Positions 25,238 through 37,164 of a stretch of DNA of 64,000 nt are shown one piece after another. A program made the translations under genes and the position numbers. The stretch lies in the NCBI GenBank assembly GCA_013397865.1, contig VZTI01003648.1, positions 474,685 to 538,684 of the forward strand, in the 5' to 3' direction. The notes beneath the pieces are model-generated. The model was given only the letters and a program-made list of their open reading frames with translations. It had not been told where the DNA came from and did not search any database. The stretch's first letter is position 1; each line of letters opens with the position of its first letter. The stretch comes from Struthidea cinerea. Taxonomy: Eukaryota > Chordata > Aves > Passeriformes > Corcoracidae.

Positions 25238-26167
25238 GTTGCATTTCAAATACCAGGGGTGGACACGCTGTTGAGTCGTGACTTTTTAGGGTTCCACATG
25301 CCACAGGAACACAGGCACCTGTCTTGCAGGCCAAGAGCTACTTCAGGGGCTGCTTTTGGAGCTGGGGAGATGCTCTTGAAACATCTTATCCTATACTTTG
25401 TGTGGCTCTTTCTTGCAACGGGTTTCCTGTTCTTGCATCCTGAGGGAAAAAGTGTGCGAGTGGAAAGATATTGGTATTATTAGGTGTTATTATTAATAAA
25501 TACTAACGTGGGCTAGCTTAGGGAGACCTCCCCACAGGACTGATGCTCTGCTGCAAGTCATTTTAGCCAGTGGGTTTAGTTGCTCGGCTCTTTAATGTAT
25601 CGCGCTGGTTTGCTGGCTGGGGGATGCTGTCTTAGACCTGTCAACTACGAGACCTTGCTAATGGCCCTGATTCTTGGTGGCTCACCAGAAGTGTGAGAGG
25701 AAACAAGAGATGTCATAAAGAAGGTATGTCAGGGAAAGCCTGGCAGCTGCAATGTGAAGCTGTAAAATGTGGCCCTGAGTTTAAATCAGGGTCAGCTTCC
25801 CATTGGAGTAATCCAGGTTTTAACCAGGCAGCCAGCCAAGAGCTGGCTGTGATTAGTCAGAGCCATTATGATCTGTGAGCACACTTCTGTTGACCCTGCT
25901 GGACTCCCAACTTGAAAACATTTAAAACTTAACACAATTTGGTGCTAAAATTGTCATTGAGCCCCTCAAAGTTTTAACTTCCATAGGCATGTGCAAGAGC
26001 CAGTTGCTGTCCCTGCAAGCAGATAAGTTTAAGTTGGTTTTAGGCTTTGAAGCAATGCTGAGCTTGTGTAGGAGTTGGACAAAAGGCTGGGTCTTTTGAG
26101 AAAGTCCCTGCTTTGGGCTCTGTTTCCTAGTCCCAATCTGTGACTGTCTCAGTGGTCCTGCAGCCAC
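25238..26167. other. Unannotated single-copy sequence
   Basis: Holds the downstream continuation of the minus-strand open frame that starts in the exon candidate at 26168-26408. This part (25922-26167) shows no exon-like character and ends at a stop near 25922. Otherwise nothing was recognised. Confidence 0.45.
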
Positions 26168-26408
26168 CTCATTGCTGATAAGCGGTGCCATTTCATCCTT
26201 AATCATTCCGGCTGACAGCAGCGAGGATGACTCATCCACGGCGCTGTTGCTGGAGTGTGAGTTTAGCCTCCGATTGTGCTGTGAGGAGAGAACAAGCGGG
26301 AAGGGTTCCCGAAGAGGCTGTATTGTTCCTGCCAGCTCAGGGCTGCTGGCAGGGGGCTCGGGCACTGACAATACTGCTGGGCTCTCTGAAATCTCACTCC
26401 TAACATGC
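26168..26408 (-). CDS. Candidate internal exon, Ser/Pro-rich unrecognised protein
   Basis: On the minus strand a long pyrimidine tract (complement of the A-rich 26420-26450) leads into a CTACTGAG acceptor at 26409-26416. The following 241 nt are open in a single frame, giving about 80 residues after one leftover base. The peptide is Ser/Pro/Glu-rich: SESPAVLSVPEPPASSPEL near the start, LNSHSSNSAVDESSSLLSAG in the middle and MIKDEMAPLISNE at the end. It looks like a disordered linker of a cytoplasmic protein. A GAG/GTGGCT site at 26168/26167 is a usable but weak donor; without it the frame runs on to a stop near 25922. I cannot assign a family. A plus-strand frame of 83 codons also crosses the region. 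Seen: acceptor, frame, composition. Inferred: that it is an exon. Confidence 0.3.
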
Positions 26409-28756
26409 CTCAGTAGGGGGTGAAAGGGTAAAAAAAAAACAAACCAAAAAACCAGGGACATGATCCAGGTTTGGCTTTGTGCCGTGCTCAAACTTCTCCA
26501 TGGTTCCTCCTTCTCCAGGAAACAGTCGCTCTGCAGGTGAGGCGTGAAATACATCCACTGAAGAAATTGAAAGAGACTGTCTCAGCAGGGGAGGGATTCG
26601 AATTCTGTCAGATTTGGGGGGGAGGTTTCCAGCCTTCCTTGGATGCAGATTTCCCAGGGGTGATGCTTTTCGTCCTGCATGTGATTTTTGCTTTTGGCAA
26701 GCTGCCCTTTGGCGCTGCGTGTTGCTCGAGATGAAAGGCTGGAGCGAAGCATGTTCTTAACGCTTAGGAAACCAGCTGTGTTGTCAGATTCACCTTGAAA
26801 TACTGACGAACAGCTTTGCAGGGGCCAACCCTTGTGTTACCCTGCTTTGTCCAGGCTGCTGCCTTGGCTGTGGTCCACAGATGTGAGGAAGACCATGGCC
26901 TCCCCTTTCTGGTGGAGACAGCAGCAGGAGAGGTGAGTTGATTGAGGACACAAAGAAGGAATGGTTTGGTTCTGGTCTCCATTTCTGGAAGTCTGGTTCA
27001 GCCTTTGAGCTTGGACCCTGTGGTGATGTCCCCTCTGTGATGTGCCAGTCCTACCTGGGCTGTCCCTGAGCAACACCATTTCTCCTGGGTCCCTCCTGAA
27101 GAACTGTCATGTTCACCCATCAGTGTCAACTGATGGGACCTCCCTCTTGTTGTCAGGATTTGCTTTCCTCTGATAATGTTGAGACATGGGAGCTTCATCC
27201 TGGGGAGATACTTTTTCAGTGGATGGGATTAATAATTTCTAGGTGGATGGGAACAGCTGAAGAAACATCACTTGGAAATGTGTGCAGGTCAGGCACTGAG
27301 AGCATCCTTGGCCTGGCATTAAAGTCAATATTCCTAGCTGTGTACAGCAAAGTGATGATGGGTTGTTATTACAAGTATCTGCAGTGCGAGGGAGACCCTT
27401 CTGCTGGAGAAGGTCTCTCTGTAGCAAGTGTGTGTGATTGTGATGGTGCCTGGTGTGATCCATGCAGTCAGTCTGGTATCAGCTCTCTGATTTATAACCC
27501 TTACAGTGCTGTGGAACCCACAATGCAGTGTCAGAGACCTCCCCTTCTCCGATGCCTTGCTTGCTTTGCCCTAGTAAATTTTAGGAGCAGCTCCCGTGGA
27601 TTTGTGTAAGGTCAGATGCCTTCTCTTCTTCTTCTTCCTCCCTCCTTCCAGGATGCCTGACCAGCGTGCATCTGACAGGTTGATCTGCCCCAGGAAGATC
27701 TGTCTGTTCCCTGTTGGACATCACAATCCTTTTCCCTCTTTGCTCCTATCAACTAGTCAAGGTTTGTGACAGGGGAACACTCTGACTGCTGGACCGTGTT
27801 GGTGTTTGAGCATCACTGGGCTATGCATGAATTGCAGGTGGGAGGGTGCCCCAGGTGCTTGATGCCTTGGTTTTCCCTGCTTGTCCAAATGTGGCATCTC
27901 AGGAGGATGCAGTGGGGGTTTGCTCCCCTTCCTCATCTGTATTCCCTCACCTGAAAGTAGATGCTCCAGCGCAGGATTTGGTGTCAGTGCTGGCACGGCT
28001 CATGATGCTGCACATGGCAGCAATTCCAAACTGTTCCAGCCCTGCAGCATCTCCTTCCTCTTTCCCTACCTTGCCCTCCTTGGGCTGCCCACATGTCTGC
28101 ACAGGGCCATGGCCGTTCACCCCGTGGACAACTCTGAGTCTGGACTGTTCTTTTTTGGCAGAACAACAATCAGTGCTTAGGTCAGCTGTAAATTTAATCG
28201 AGCGGCACAAAGGATTTAGCGCACCTTGTGGATAAAAATTGCCTTGGGCTGGACAAAGGAAACACTCATGCCATTCCCTTTTCCTCCTCCTGCAACGGCT
28301 TAGGCCGTGGTTGTTTTTTTTTCTCTTTTGTCTCCCACTCCATGACATAAAACTCAGATGTTATTTGCATCTCGGTGTGTCTCAAAACACTGTGAGGCTT
28401 CTTACCTAGCAGTGATGAATTCAGTGTATGCAGCACAGAACTGTGATTTCCCTCAGGGTCCTTTGTAGTAATAATTTCTGTAAATAAAGGCTGGAATCAG
28501 GATCTCTGTTGTGATAGGATTTTGTTTGTGCAAGGGCTAGTAGCCATGTCCCCCTGACGCTGCCCTGTATTAGGATTGTGGGTTTTGTGACAGCTTTGTG
28601 TGGGATGGGAAGGGTGGGCTGGCACAGAACACCCTTGAAGGGAGGGCGAGGAGCAGGACTCACCTATGGGAAGTGTTGGGCAATGTGTAGGCCAGAAACC
28701 CAGTGCTTATGGGCACCTCCTCTGTCTCTGGAATTGCTGGATCTTGCCAGACTGGT
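26409..28756. other. Unannotated sequence
   Basis: No gene or repeat supported. Open frames up to 166 codons (plus 27109-27609) lack motifs. A short TCT-rich tract lies near 27628-27645, and one octamer ATTTGCAT at 28363-28370 is at chance level. Confidence 0.5.
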
Positions 28757-29062
28757 TTATGTTCCTGACAGGGGGCTGGCTTTCTGCAAAGACCCCAGGG
28801 CCAAGGTGCAGTTCCCATCCCGCATAAGGTGCCAAAGCCTGTGAGTCTTGGAGGAGAAGGAAGAGTCGGAGAGGATAAGGTCTGAGCAGGCTCCAGCCGC
28901 TCTCGCTGCTGCTGTGACTGCACTGGTCTGTGTGGAGGAATGCTGCAAGCTCTTCATTCGTCTCTGGACTCGCAGAACTCGCCACTCCGGGAGCCGGCGA
29001 CGGCGGTGACCCGCGTCCCGGAGCAGCTGCCTTTCCGAGGAGCTCACGTCTACAAAACACAC
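28757..29062 (-). CDS. CpG-rich patch with overlapping open frames, possible exon
   Basis: The right half (28975-29045 in particular) is CpG-dense (GGCGACGGCGGTGACCCGCG), unusual for this window. All three minus-strand frames stay open for 87-134 codons across 28660-29111. The 28757-29062 frame follows a GTGTGTTTTGTAG acceptor-like site and reads VSSSERQLLRDAGHRRRRLP early and SDLILSDSSFSSKTHRLWH later, ending in a stop. Open frames in several phases are expected in GC-rich DNA, so this is weak evidence. The patch could equally be a small CpG island or regulatory element. Confidence 0.15.
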   Translation of the reverse strand: MCFVDVSSSERQLLRDAGHRRRRLPEWRVLRVQRRMKSLQHSSTQTSAVTAAARAAGACSDLILSDSSFSSKTHRLWHLMRDGNCTLALGSLQKASPLSGT

Positions 29063-31224
29063 GCCGTTGCTCAGAGAGCAATTTGTCAGCCCCCTTGAAT
29101 GAAGGGTGCAAGAAAACGGTGCCTTTAATTACACCTGCCTGGGAGAGAGGTGGGTGAGGAGAGTGTGCGATCGCAAGCCTCGAGGGCTGTTAGATTTTCT
29201 TCTCACCTGTGTTCTATCAGTAAGAAGCGCATGGGGGAAGCACACGCGTGTTCACACGTTCACTCTGCTGCCCCTGCTGGGTGCAGTAACTCTTCCTGTG
29301 CTGCTGAAGGGTTGCTGATGGAAACTTCTCTTCAGTGGGAGGACCGGTGGCTGCGCTGGAAGTGATGGGGACCTTTGTGCCTGGGCTGCTGCAGCACTGC
29401 AGAGCACCGTCGTCACAGGATCCTGAGCAGCTGTGGGGGAATGCAGCATGCTTTGGACATACACGCCTCAGACATGTTGGTTAATTAAGATTTATATTCT
29501 TGTGCTGGCTGTATCTCATCCTGAATTGGTCCTGTACCCAGGTTAGGTGGGCTCAGTACCACCTGGTGATGTGAAGCTGAACTGGAGCTCCACTACACTA
29601 TGGAGGTGAGAGGCTTTTCCTCAGGCAATGATGGCAAAGGATGTGTGCCAGTTCGGTGTCAGCAGCAGAGAGTTGTGCTGTTCTCAAAAATAACCAGGTG
29701 CCAGAATTGTTTGTCACGTGAAAAGGTGTGCTGGCACTTCATCCCTCCCTGGCATCACCTGGAAGGCTCAAGTGAGCTCTGACAAAGCCTGCACACCATT
29801 CACAGTGTAATTAGCACCACAAGTCTTGCTAATTGCTGAGGGTTTTTTCCTCTTCCCCCTCCCTTTCTCCCGAACAAAATTTCTCTAGTTATCTTGGGTT
29901 ATCATCATGGTAGACAGTGTGCTAAGCCTGGATGCTCCTTCTGAGGGCTGGTGTCAGGAATAATTACTGCCATGGTAAGCTGATCAGCCCTTCCTTATTA
30001 GCTGCTGTTGTTGTTACTCGACATTGATTAGTAATTTGTAGCTGCCAGTGCTTTCCTCTGCCCTCAAAGCCGAGGGTTTGCTGGTGCTGCCGTGCTGTTC
30101 TGCCAAGGACAAATGAACATTTTCCCCCTTGCCACCCACCCCGGAGCCTCCCTGTCTAGAGTGTGGTTTTTAAATCTCCAGCTCGTGGCTGGGACAGCAG
30201 CAGCAGCAGCCCTGTCTGAATGCTGACTTTGCAGCTGAAAATTGCTGAGGGTCCTAGCTGGCTGCAGTGGCAGAAGATCTTGTGGTGCGTGACCCAGTGG
30301 TGGGACAATTTGTAATTTCAGGCCGAGAGCTTGGCAGCGATGCCCTCAAGTCCTGCGTCATCCTGCTGGTTGGAGAGGTCAGGGGAGATGCCACAAGAAA
30401 TATCAAATGGCTCCAGAGAGGTCTGTGATGTTTGTAGGTGGCTGCTCATGGGTGTTCACGTCTGGGCCGGAGAGCAGCAGTGAAGGTGGATTTTGGGGGA
30501 GAATGAGGAGAAAACACACCTGTAGCCTCTATCCTGTTATGAGATGTTCAGGTTTGTTTTAAAGTAAGGCCACTTAGCAACTTGAAACTGCAAATGCTGG
30601 GAGAAGGGGAGCTTCCCAAGCAAGCCCTGGGGTCAGGGGGTCCTCGCTCACAGTGCTGACTCCCCCTGTGGTTTTTGTAGGTCTGTCTCTTATGTCTTTC
30701 AGCTGCTCCTATCCAGCTCTGTGAGCCATGTGCCATCACTTGTTTGTCTGACCTGCTGGTCTGTGGACCAGCTGTGCCTGTCAAAGCAGAGTCAGAGAGC
30801 AGAAGGCAGGCTTGCAAGCCTGTGCTGGGGCGGAGAGGGAGGTTTGGGAAAGGAATATAAGAATGCAAGTGCCTTTTATGTGACCTGTGTCTCTTGTGTC
30901 AGCATGTCGTTGCCTCACATGTTGTCTCAGGACCTCAGCAGTGAATCTTTTGAGCCTTTTGGGCTGTCCAACACGGCCCCTTGCAGAGTGACATCCCAGG
31001 AGATGCTCTCCCATCAAACACCTGCATGCAAACAGTAATCTACCCTGGGCAAGCCCTCCGTGGAGGGGGCATGGAGGAAGTCTTGGGCTGGCGTGGAGCA
31101 GAGCAGCATCCCCATCCATCTCGGTCCCCTGTCTGCACCTGTCCGTCTGGCACAGCCGGTATAAATCATGCACGGGCAGCAGAGACGGCGGGGAACGCGC
31201 CTCCTCTCACCCCTACTCTGACTA
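29063..31224. other. Unannotated sequence
   Basis: Apart from the short CAG repeat, no gene or transposon piece was recognised. AT-richer motifs such as GTAATTAGCACCACAAGTC and CATTGATTAGTAATTTGTAG (29800-30045) may belong to a non-coding element. Open frames do not exceed 130 codons. Confidence 0.45.
30195..30210. repeat. (CAG)5 microsatellite
   Basis: Five tandem CAG units (GACAGCAGCAGCAGCAGCC context). It is short and not within a supported reading frame. Confidence 0.85.
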
Positions 31225-31498
31225 GCATCTCTGTGATGCCGGGGGCTGGCAGGGGGCAAAGCTCGATGTCACTTCTTGGCACTCTAAGAAGACGTTATTC
31301 CAAGAGACGGTGACCTCTCCTGGCACGCCGAGCGCTGCCGGGGACCTCCAGCCCCGCGTCTGCGGCAAATCAAATGATGTGCTGCGGGAGAGGAGGGCTG
31401 GCACTCAGACATCCATCACCAGCCTGCTGACCGTGGAGGAGAGGAAGAGAGAGCTGCCAAGAAGCCTCCCCTCCATCGGTCCTCGGAGGCGCCGGTAG
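31225..31498 (+). CDS. Candidate terminal exon, basic C-terminus
   Basis: A pyrimidine-rich run (CTCCTCTCACCCCTACTCTG) ends in ACTAG at about 31220-31224, a plausible acceptor. The frame immediately downstream is open for about 91 codons and stops at TAG 31496-31498. The tail contains TQTSITSLLTVEERKRELP and ends IGPRRRR. The region is GC- and CpG-richer than its surroundings (GCCGAGCGCTGCCGGGGACC). Another plus frame is open up to 31313, and two minus-strand frames overlap, so the assignment is uncertain. No family is recognised. Alternatives are a chance frame or a regulatory CpG patch. Confidence 0.2.
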
Positions 31499-33233
31499 CT
31501 TAAATCTTGGGGTGTCTTCTTACTCATGCATTAGTGGACACTAACCACAGCTCCCTGCGCAAGCACCTTAATAGCTGCCTCATCTGGACAAGCTCTAATT
31601 AAGACCGAGGAGTGGTTTCTTTTCAAAACCTGTGCCCAAGTGTGTTTTTGTAGTTTCTCACCTTCCCAGATGAGATTTCCAGGGCTCAGGCTAGGTGATT
31701 TTTCTTTTCTTTAGTAGTTCCAGTGATTCACCAGTTTAAAAACGTGAGAGGACTGCAGGACACCTGATCAGGCTTCCCTTCTGATCACACATTCAGGGGA
31801 TTTTATTATCTTTTCTTTTCCTCCCCAGAGAGCTCAAGCTCTGAGGTAGCTCAGGTAGAAACCTGCAAACCAGAGAAATTAATCTTTGCTGACAAAAGCT
31901 TTCCGACTAAGCACTGGTCTGGATTTGAGGATGTGCTTGACGCTCCCAGGTGAGCTTGCAGAGGTGGAGGGAGCGCTGCCATGTCCCACCACTGTGGCAG
32001 TGGATCACAACAGGGTGTGCACTCACCGTGGGGCAGAGTTAGGGGGTCCAGGCTGCTCTCTGGGAGTGACAGTGACTGTGTAGTGCTGTTGCTGGGCCTC
32101 TTGGAGGGTGAGACCAGTGAAGTGCTAGACAACTGCACCTTGCTTACGGGCTGCTCTGTAGGGCTGAGAGGTTTCTTCAGCTTGAAGGCTGCCTGTTCCA
32201 GCTCCTGTTCTTCACTGGTACAATCCAGTCTGCACCAGTGGCTTCAATGGGCCAGCCTTATTTTACCTAACATGAGGATGTTACCTTTGACCTCAGCTGA
32301 ATTCTCTGGCTCATCCTCTCCCCTGTGATCCACCCAGCTTCTCGTCCAGCTTTCCGCTGCTGTGGAGGCCACCATCTCAGCCACAGGAGCAATGCTGGGC
32401 CTTGCCTGCTGGTTCATGTATCACTGCAAAGGGTGGAGGCTGCTGTGCTCTCCCCGTTCCTGGTGCTTTGGGGTAGGTGTGGTTTCTGCAGCACTGAACG
32501 CACCAGCAGAGGACACTGCAGGCAGCCCTGAAAGCATCCCATGCGTTCCTTGTCTGACCCGTGTTGCTCTGTGGACGACCTGCCTCCCTCTGCTGATGAG
32601 GAGGTGCTGGTGATGTGCCACTCTGGTCTTGCGGGATAGATAGGCAGCAGTGAGGGGCTGTTGGAGAGGAGCATGGGCCAAAAAATGTTCTGGAGAATGT
32701 CTCTGCTGTGGAGTGTGGGCCTGGTTTGAAGTGGTGTCTGCTGGGATCTGAGCCTGCCTTTACAGAGGACTTTGGGTGGTTGGCACTTTTCTTGTGTGCA
32801 GGAAGAGTTTGAGATTCACGGCTGAGCCAGGTGCTTTCACAGCTATTTCCATTTCACAGGCACTGCAGTGGTGCCACATCGGTGTCTGCCCACAGGACAG
32901 GTCAGTCCCCTCAGCATGGTCTGTCCAAGGGCGTAGAGAAGCTTCCCCAGCTCAAACCTCTGCAAGCTTTCAAACACCCCAAAGCAGAAGGAACAATTGT
33001 TAGCCAAGCTCTGACCGAGTTCTCCTAAGGAGAAAAGAAAGACCCAAGTGTTGCAGCATCCCTTAAAGCTCTCTGAGCGACGATGACTGAAATCTCCTGG
33101 AGTCTGGCCCATGCTGCGCTCCCAACCCTCAGGCTGCCTGTCCCTCCTGACAGCTGCCTTCCACACGGGTGCCTGGGGAGCGTGGAAATTCCTCCCAGGT
33201 TTTCCCAACCCCTTTCCCAGGCAAGGCAGCGGG
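31499..33233. other. Unannotated single-copy sequence
   Basis: No gene or repeat recognised. Open frames reach 121 codons, overlapping in both directions and without motifs. Confidence 0.5.
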
Positions 33234-33247
33234 CCTCTAGATGGCAG
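33234..33247 (+). promoter_or_regulatory. CTCF-like binding motif
   Basis: CCTCTAGATGGCAG matches the vertebrate CTCF core CCASYAGRKGGCRS at 13 of 14 positions (T in place of A at position 3), followed by TG, which also fits. CTCF is the insulator and loop-anchor protein of vertebrates. Sites of this strength also arise by chance, so occupancy is unknown. Confidence 0.4.
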
Positions 33248-36200
33248 TGTTTCTGTTCAGGAGCCCAGCAGCTGCTTCCCAGGCGAGCTCCATGGATCCC
33301 TTTCGTGCCCGGCTCGGGAGAAGCTCCGAGATTAACGCCGGGCTGAAGAGGACAGCTTAGCAGCCCGCTGCCTCTTATCGCTTCCTCAGTGAAAGTGGCT
33401 TGAATTTTGTGACCTCAGGGGACCAGCGGTTTTAGCAGGCTGGACAGTAGTTTTCTGTCTGTCCTTCCCCTCCATCCGATGAAATTGGCTCAGGACTGAG
33501 TGCTCAGACAATTGCCTGTCGGTCACGGCTTTTGGAGGTGGTGGGTGTCCTTTGCTGTGACAAAGCTCAGCTCGTTTCCCCTGTGTGCTTGAGGGTGCAG
33601 ACAGGGGATCTGCTCTTCCCAACGCGTGTGGAGGCTGCCTGGGTGGAACCAGGGCCTTGTCCTTGGCTGGGGGAGAGCTGGGAGCTTAGGGAAGGGCGGT
33701 GTTGCTGGAGAGGGGACCGTAATTGCTCCTGCACTCTTGGAGCTGTCACTTGCTGTCACCTCCTCCCTGCACCTGGCTCTGCTCAGTGCCTGAGCGATGG
33801 GAATGCTGGGCTCAGTACCCTGCTCCTTCCCCAGGGCTTCTGCTGTGATGCTGGATGGAGACCACACCTCAGAGGCTGTGCCTGTGTTTATCTTCTCTGC
33901 TGGATGCCAGCGTGACAGGTACTTTCTTTGTCCATAGAAGTGTCAAGGGAGAAAGATGGAGGGAGCCTGAAGGCTGCTGTCCCTCACTGGCTGCACTTGA
34001 TAGCTTTGCTTCAAGCTTGGTGCTGATCTCACTTGGCTTCTGACCACGTTTTAGCATGGACTCAACCCATTTGTGGGCAAGAAGAGGAGAGCAAGACTCA
34101 GAAAGCCAGGGATGTGTTCCTGCCCCTGGGCGCTGTGAAATGCAGCACATGTAGACTGGGGTCCTGTAACTCTTCCTTCTTACAGCCCTCCTGAAAGCTG
34201 GCAACAAAACTCAGCCCCTTGCCAAGGTCCCTGGAGAGCTGAGCAGCGTGGAAGGCAAGCGCCATATTCAGCAAAGGTCTGAGCTGTTTGTACTCGCTGT
34301 GGCTCCTTGGGGTTTTATGAATCTAAGTGTTCCCTCATCTTGGGAGAACCAGGCTTACTCTGTGGACCAGAAATAGATGCTGGACCCAGATATTGCTGGA
34401 ACTTGGCTGGTGTGGTGACAGCAGCTGAGCTGGGATCTGGCGCAGTCTCCTCTTCAGCTAATTCCTACCACTTCCACTAAGGGAAGTGATGAGATGGGTG
34501 TGACAGTGTTTCCTTCCTGCATAGCAAGGATTGGAGGAGCAAGCCCTGCTCCTGAAGCTCTCCTCTTGTCCTCCATCGCCTCCCTCTCCTCTCTGCCTGC
34601 CTGGCCTGGCTCTCCCAGCCTCGCCCCTTGCCAGGGCTGGTCATATTCCCCCTCAGCACTGTGGAGGATCCTGGAGCTGCTCCTGACCAGTGGAATGATG
34701 CTGGTGCTGCAAAGTGTGGAAGGCGTGCTGGATGTCAAGGGCTGCAGGAGATGCCAGTCGTTTCCCAGCTCCACCACAGCAGAGGAGAAATCACTCCTAT
34801 CTCGCTGTGCACCATTTCCCTCTGCATGAAACAGACAGTGATCCTTTTCTTGCCTCCTTGAGTTGATGCCAAAGGAGAGAGACCGGTTCCTCCTTGTTTT
34901 TCCCCCAGCACAGATAATAGTCTCTTTGGGGTTGGCGTGCTCATGCCTGGGCTTTCCAATCCCCCAGGCGACCTTGGAGCCTGGCTTTCCAGGAGCGTGG
35001 CAGCACGGGTGAGCTGCCTGGCTGTCTCTCAGCCTCTCAAGGCCGTGCGACAGCTCGCTCCCGGCTCCAGCCTACGCAGGAGCTTTCTCCGCCGGTCCTG
35101 CACCTGCAGCCTGGGAAAATGGCTCCAGTCATGCTGCAGCGGGCATGGACAATTGATTATAAGTGGTCATAGATTACCTGGAGCAATGCTATTAAATTTA
35201 ATACACTTCTCCATCGGCTCTTGGGGCTCAGCCTTGGGTTGTGTAACTGACATCTTGTTGCAAAGCATTTTGGGGACATTGCTAGGGGCGGGAGGCAAAG
35301 AGATCTGACTGCAAAAAGGGGGGGAAGAAGATGAGTTTCTGTTGAGATTTATTTCCTGCCCTATAATTGCCCAGAAAAGCTGTGTAAACCTTCTCTGTTT
35401 GTGGAACAAATACGGGAAGAGTTACTGCTCTGACCCTTTTTTTTTTCTTTTCTGCTGGACAATTGTCTGTGCCCTTGCTATTCTGAAGCCTTGATACGCT
35501 GCTGGCAGATTTATGCCGTGTTGAAACCCACTTCTTATTGCCTCAGAGTTGATTGGAAGAAAGGAAACTTGCTTGCTGAAAAAATAAACCTGCTGCCATG
35601 TGCCCTGCATGCCAAGCTGGGGGTTGAAGTTTAGAAGTCCTCTTTTCCATGTCAGCTCCTTGGCTCCTGTCACTGTGTCGTCTTTGCAAGGTGAGGGACT
35701 GGCTCCAAAGAGGATCACCACTGGATTTAGGCAAGAGTGAGATACCTATGAGCAACCCACGCTGTGATGGAGCGAGGCCACTGCCTCCTCTCGAGGGAAG
35801 GGCTGTTCAGCGTGCAAGTCCTGCCCTGGCTTAACAAAAGCTTGTGGCAAATCCCCATGTGAGAGCTCTCACAATGATTTGGCAGCTGCTAAATTTGGGA
35901 ATAAATCCACCTTCCATGGCAGCAATAGTAAATCAGATGAGGCATGTCCAGTGAGGGTTTGGAGTCCACTGCAAAAATGCATGCGGATTGTGTGTGGTTC
36001 AGAGCTTGCCTGTGCTGAAGAGGAGTTGGTGCTCAAGCTCTCTGGAACAAACCTTGGAGTTTTAATCCTGTCCTGGGTGAGATCCCAGAAGTTTGTTAGT
36101 GCTTTTTGGGGTCGTCATCACTCTGCAAGCCTCTGATATTGGTGCTTAGAGCCCCTTTTTCCTCTGTGTCAACACAGAACTGATAAGCCAGCAGGGTTGT

Positions 36201-36525
36201 ATAGTAGCCAGACAGCCTAGAGAGGCTGTACAGCAAAGGCCACTTGGAGTCACCGATCCTCCCCTTGAATGCCACACAGCAGCAGACGCCACTGGCAAAC
36301 CTCAGCTCCTCATAAGTGTTGGGTGGGTGTGAGGTCTATTGCTACCGGCCCTGTCCACGCATGGGGGGGTTCTGTCTGTAGGTTTTATTCTGGGTCATGC
36401 AGGATTCTTGTGGTAGCTGGTAAATGCCAGCCCTCTTTAGGAAGTATATCATCTCCTGGGTGTGTTTCTCCTTGTGTTGGAGGCTACTGGTGTTTCACCG
36501 GGTGTCTGGGCGGAGAATCAGGCCC
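33248..36525. other. Unannotated single-copy sequence
   Basis: No supportable gene or transposon. Small CpG-containing spots occur at 33300-33345 and 35040-35105. Open frames reach 127 codons (plus 33532-33915) with no domain. Confidence 0.5.
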
Positions 36526-36545
36526 GTGTGTGTGTGTGTGTGTGT
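36526..36545. repeat. (GT)10 microsatellite
   Basis: Twenty bases of uninterrupted GT dinucleotides, followed by ATGTACC. It is probably length-polymorphic in the population and is not in a supported gene. Confidence 0.95.
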
Positions 36546-37132
36546 ATGTACCCGTGCACTTCCTCCTGCGGGTGACAGGGGAGCAGAGGGTGTGGGGTTT
36601 GATCTGTGTGCCTGTGTGGGGAGCTCTGCCGAGGCTGTTTGTCAGCTGGAATCCCAGCACAGGGCTCTGCGGCATCAGCCGCAGCTTCCTTCTCGCCTCC
36701 TGTCACATTTGGAAGGAGGGAAGATGTAGCTGAGTCTTGCAATAGTAGGTCAAAACATACTGCAGCACTAAGGATCAGAGCAAAAGCTTTCTTGTACAAA
36801 CACATGGTTTTATTCATCCTGTTACTTTCTTTATCAAATACTTACTTGCCTTTACAGCGCAGCTTTCAGCCCCAGGGAAAGCACGTGTCTCTGGGAGGGA
36901 AGCTGGGCCAGTGACTGGAGTGGGTGACAGTTGTGGAAAATGGGCAGTCTGGACCCTTATTCCTGATTCTGCTCTGGCTCCTGTCCTCCAGGTCTCTGCG
37001 AAGAGCTGAAGAAATGAAGAGCAGGGGCTGTCACTGCATGTGTACGTGGCACACAGCATGGTGGCACCCCCAGAGCACCCTGGGCACAGCAAGAAATGCC
37101 AGTCATGCTTGCAGCTGTCTCTGGCTGGGTAG

Positions 37133-37164
37133 CAGCCTGGTTAGGGTACAGCCCGGTTAGGGTG
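37133..37164. repeat. 16-bp tandem duplication
   Basis: CAGCCTGGTTAGGGTA (37133-37148) is followed directly by CAGCCCGGTTAGGGTG (37149-37164), two mismatches. It is a simple local duplication. The two TTAGGG hexamers are incidental, not a telomeric array. Confidence 0.85.

Noticed and set aside
37133..37164. Telomere-like TTAGGG copies
   Set aside because: Only two hexamers within a 16-bp duplication; not an interstitial telomeric array.
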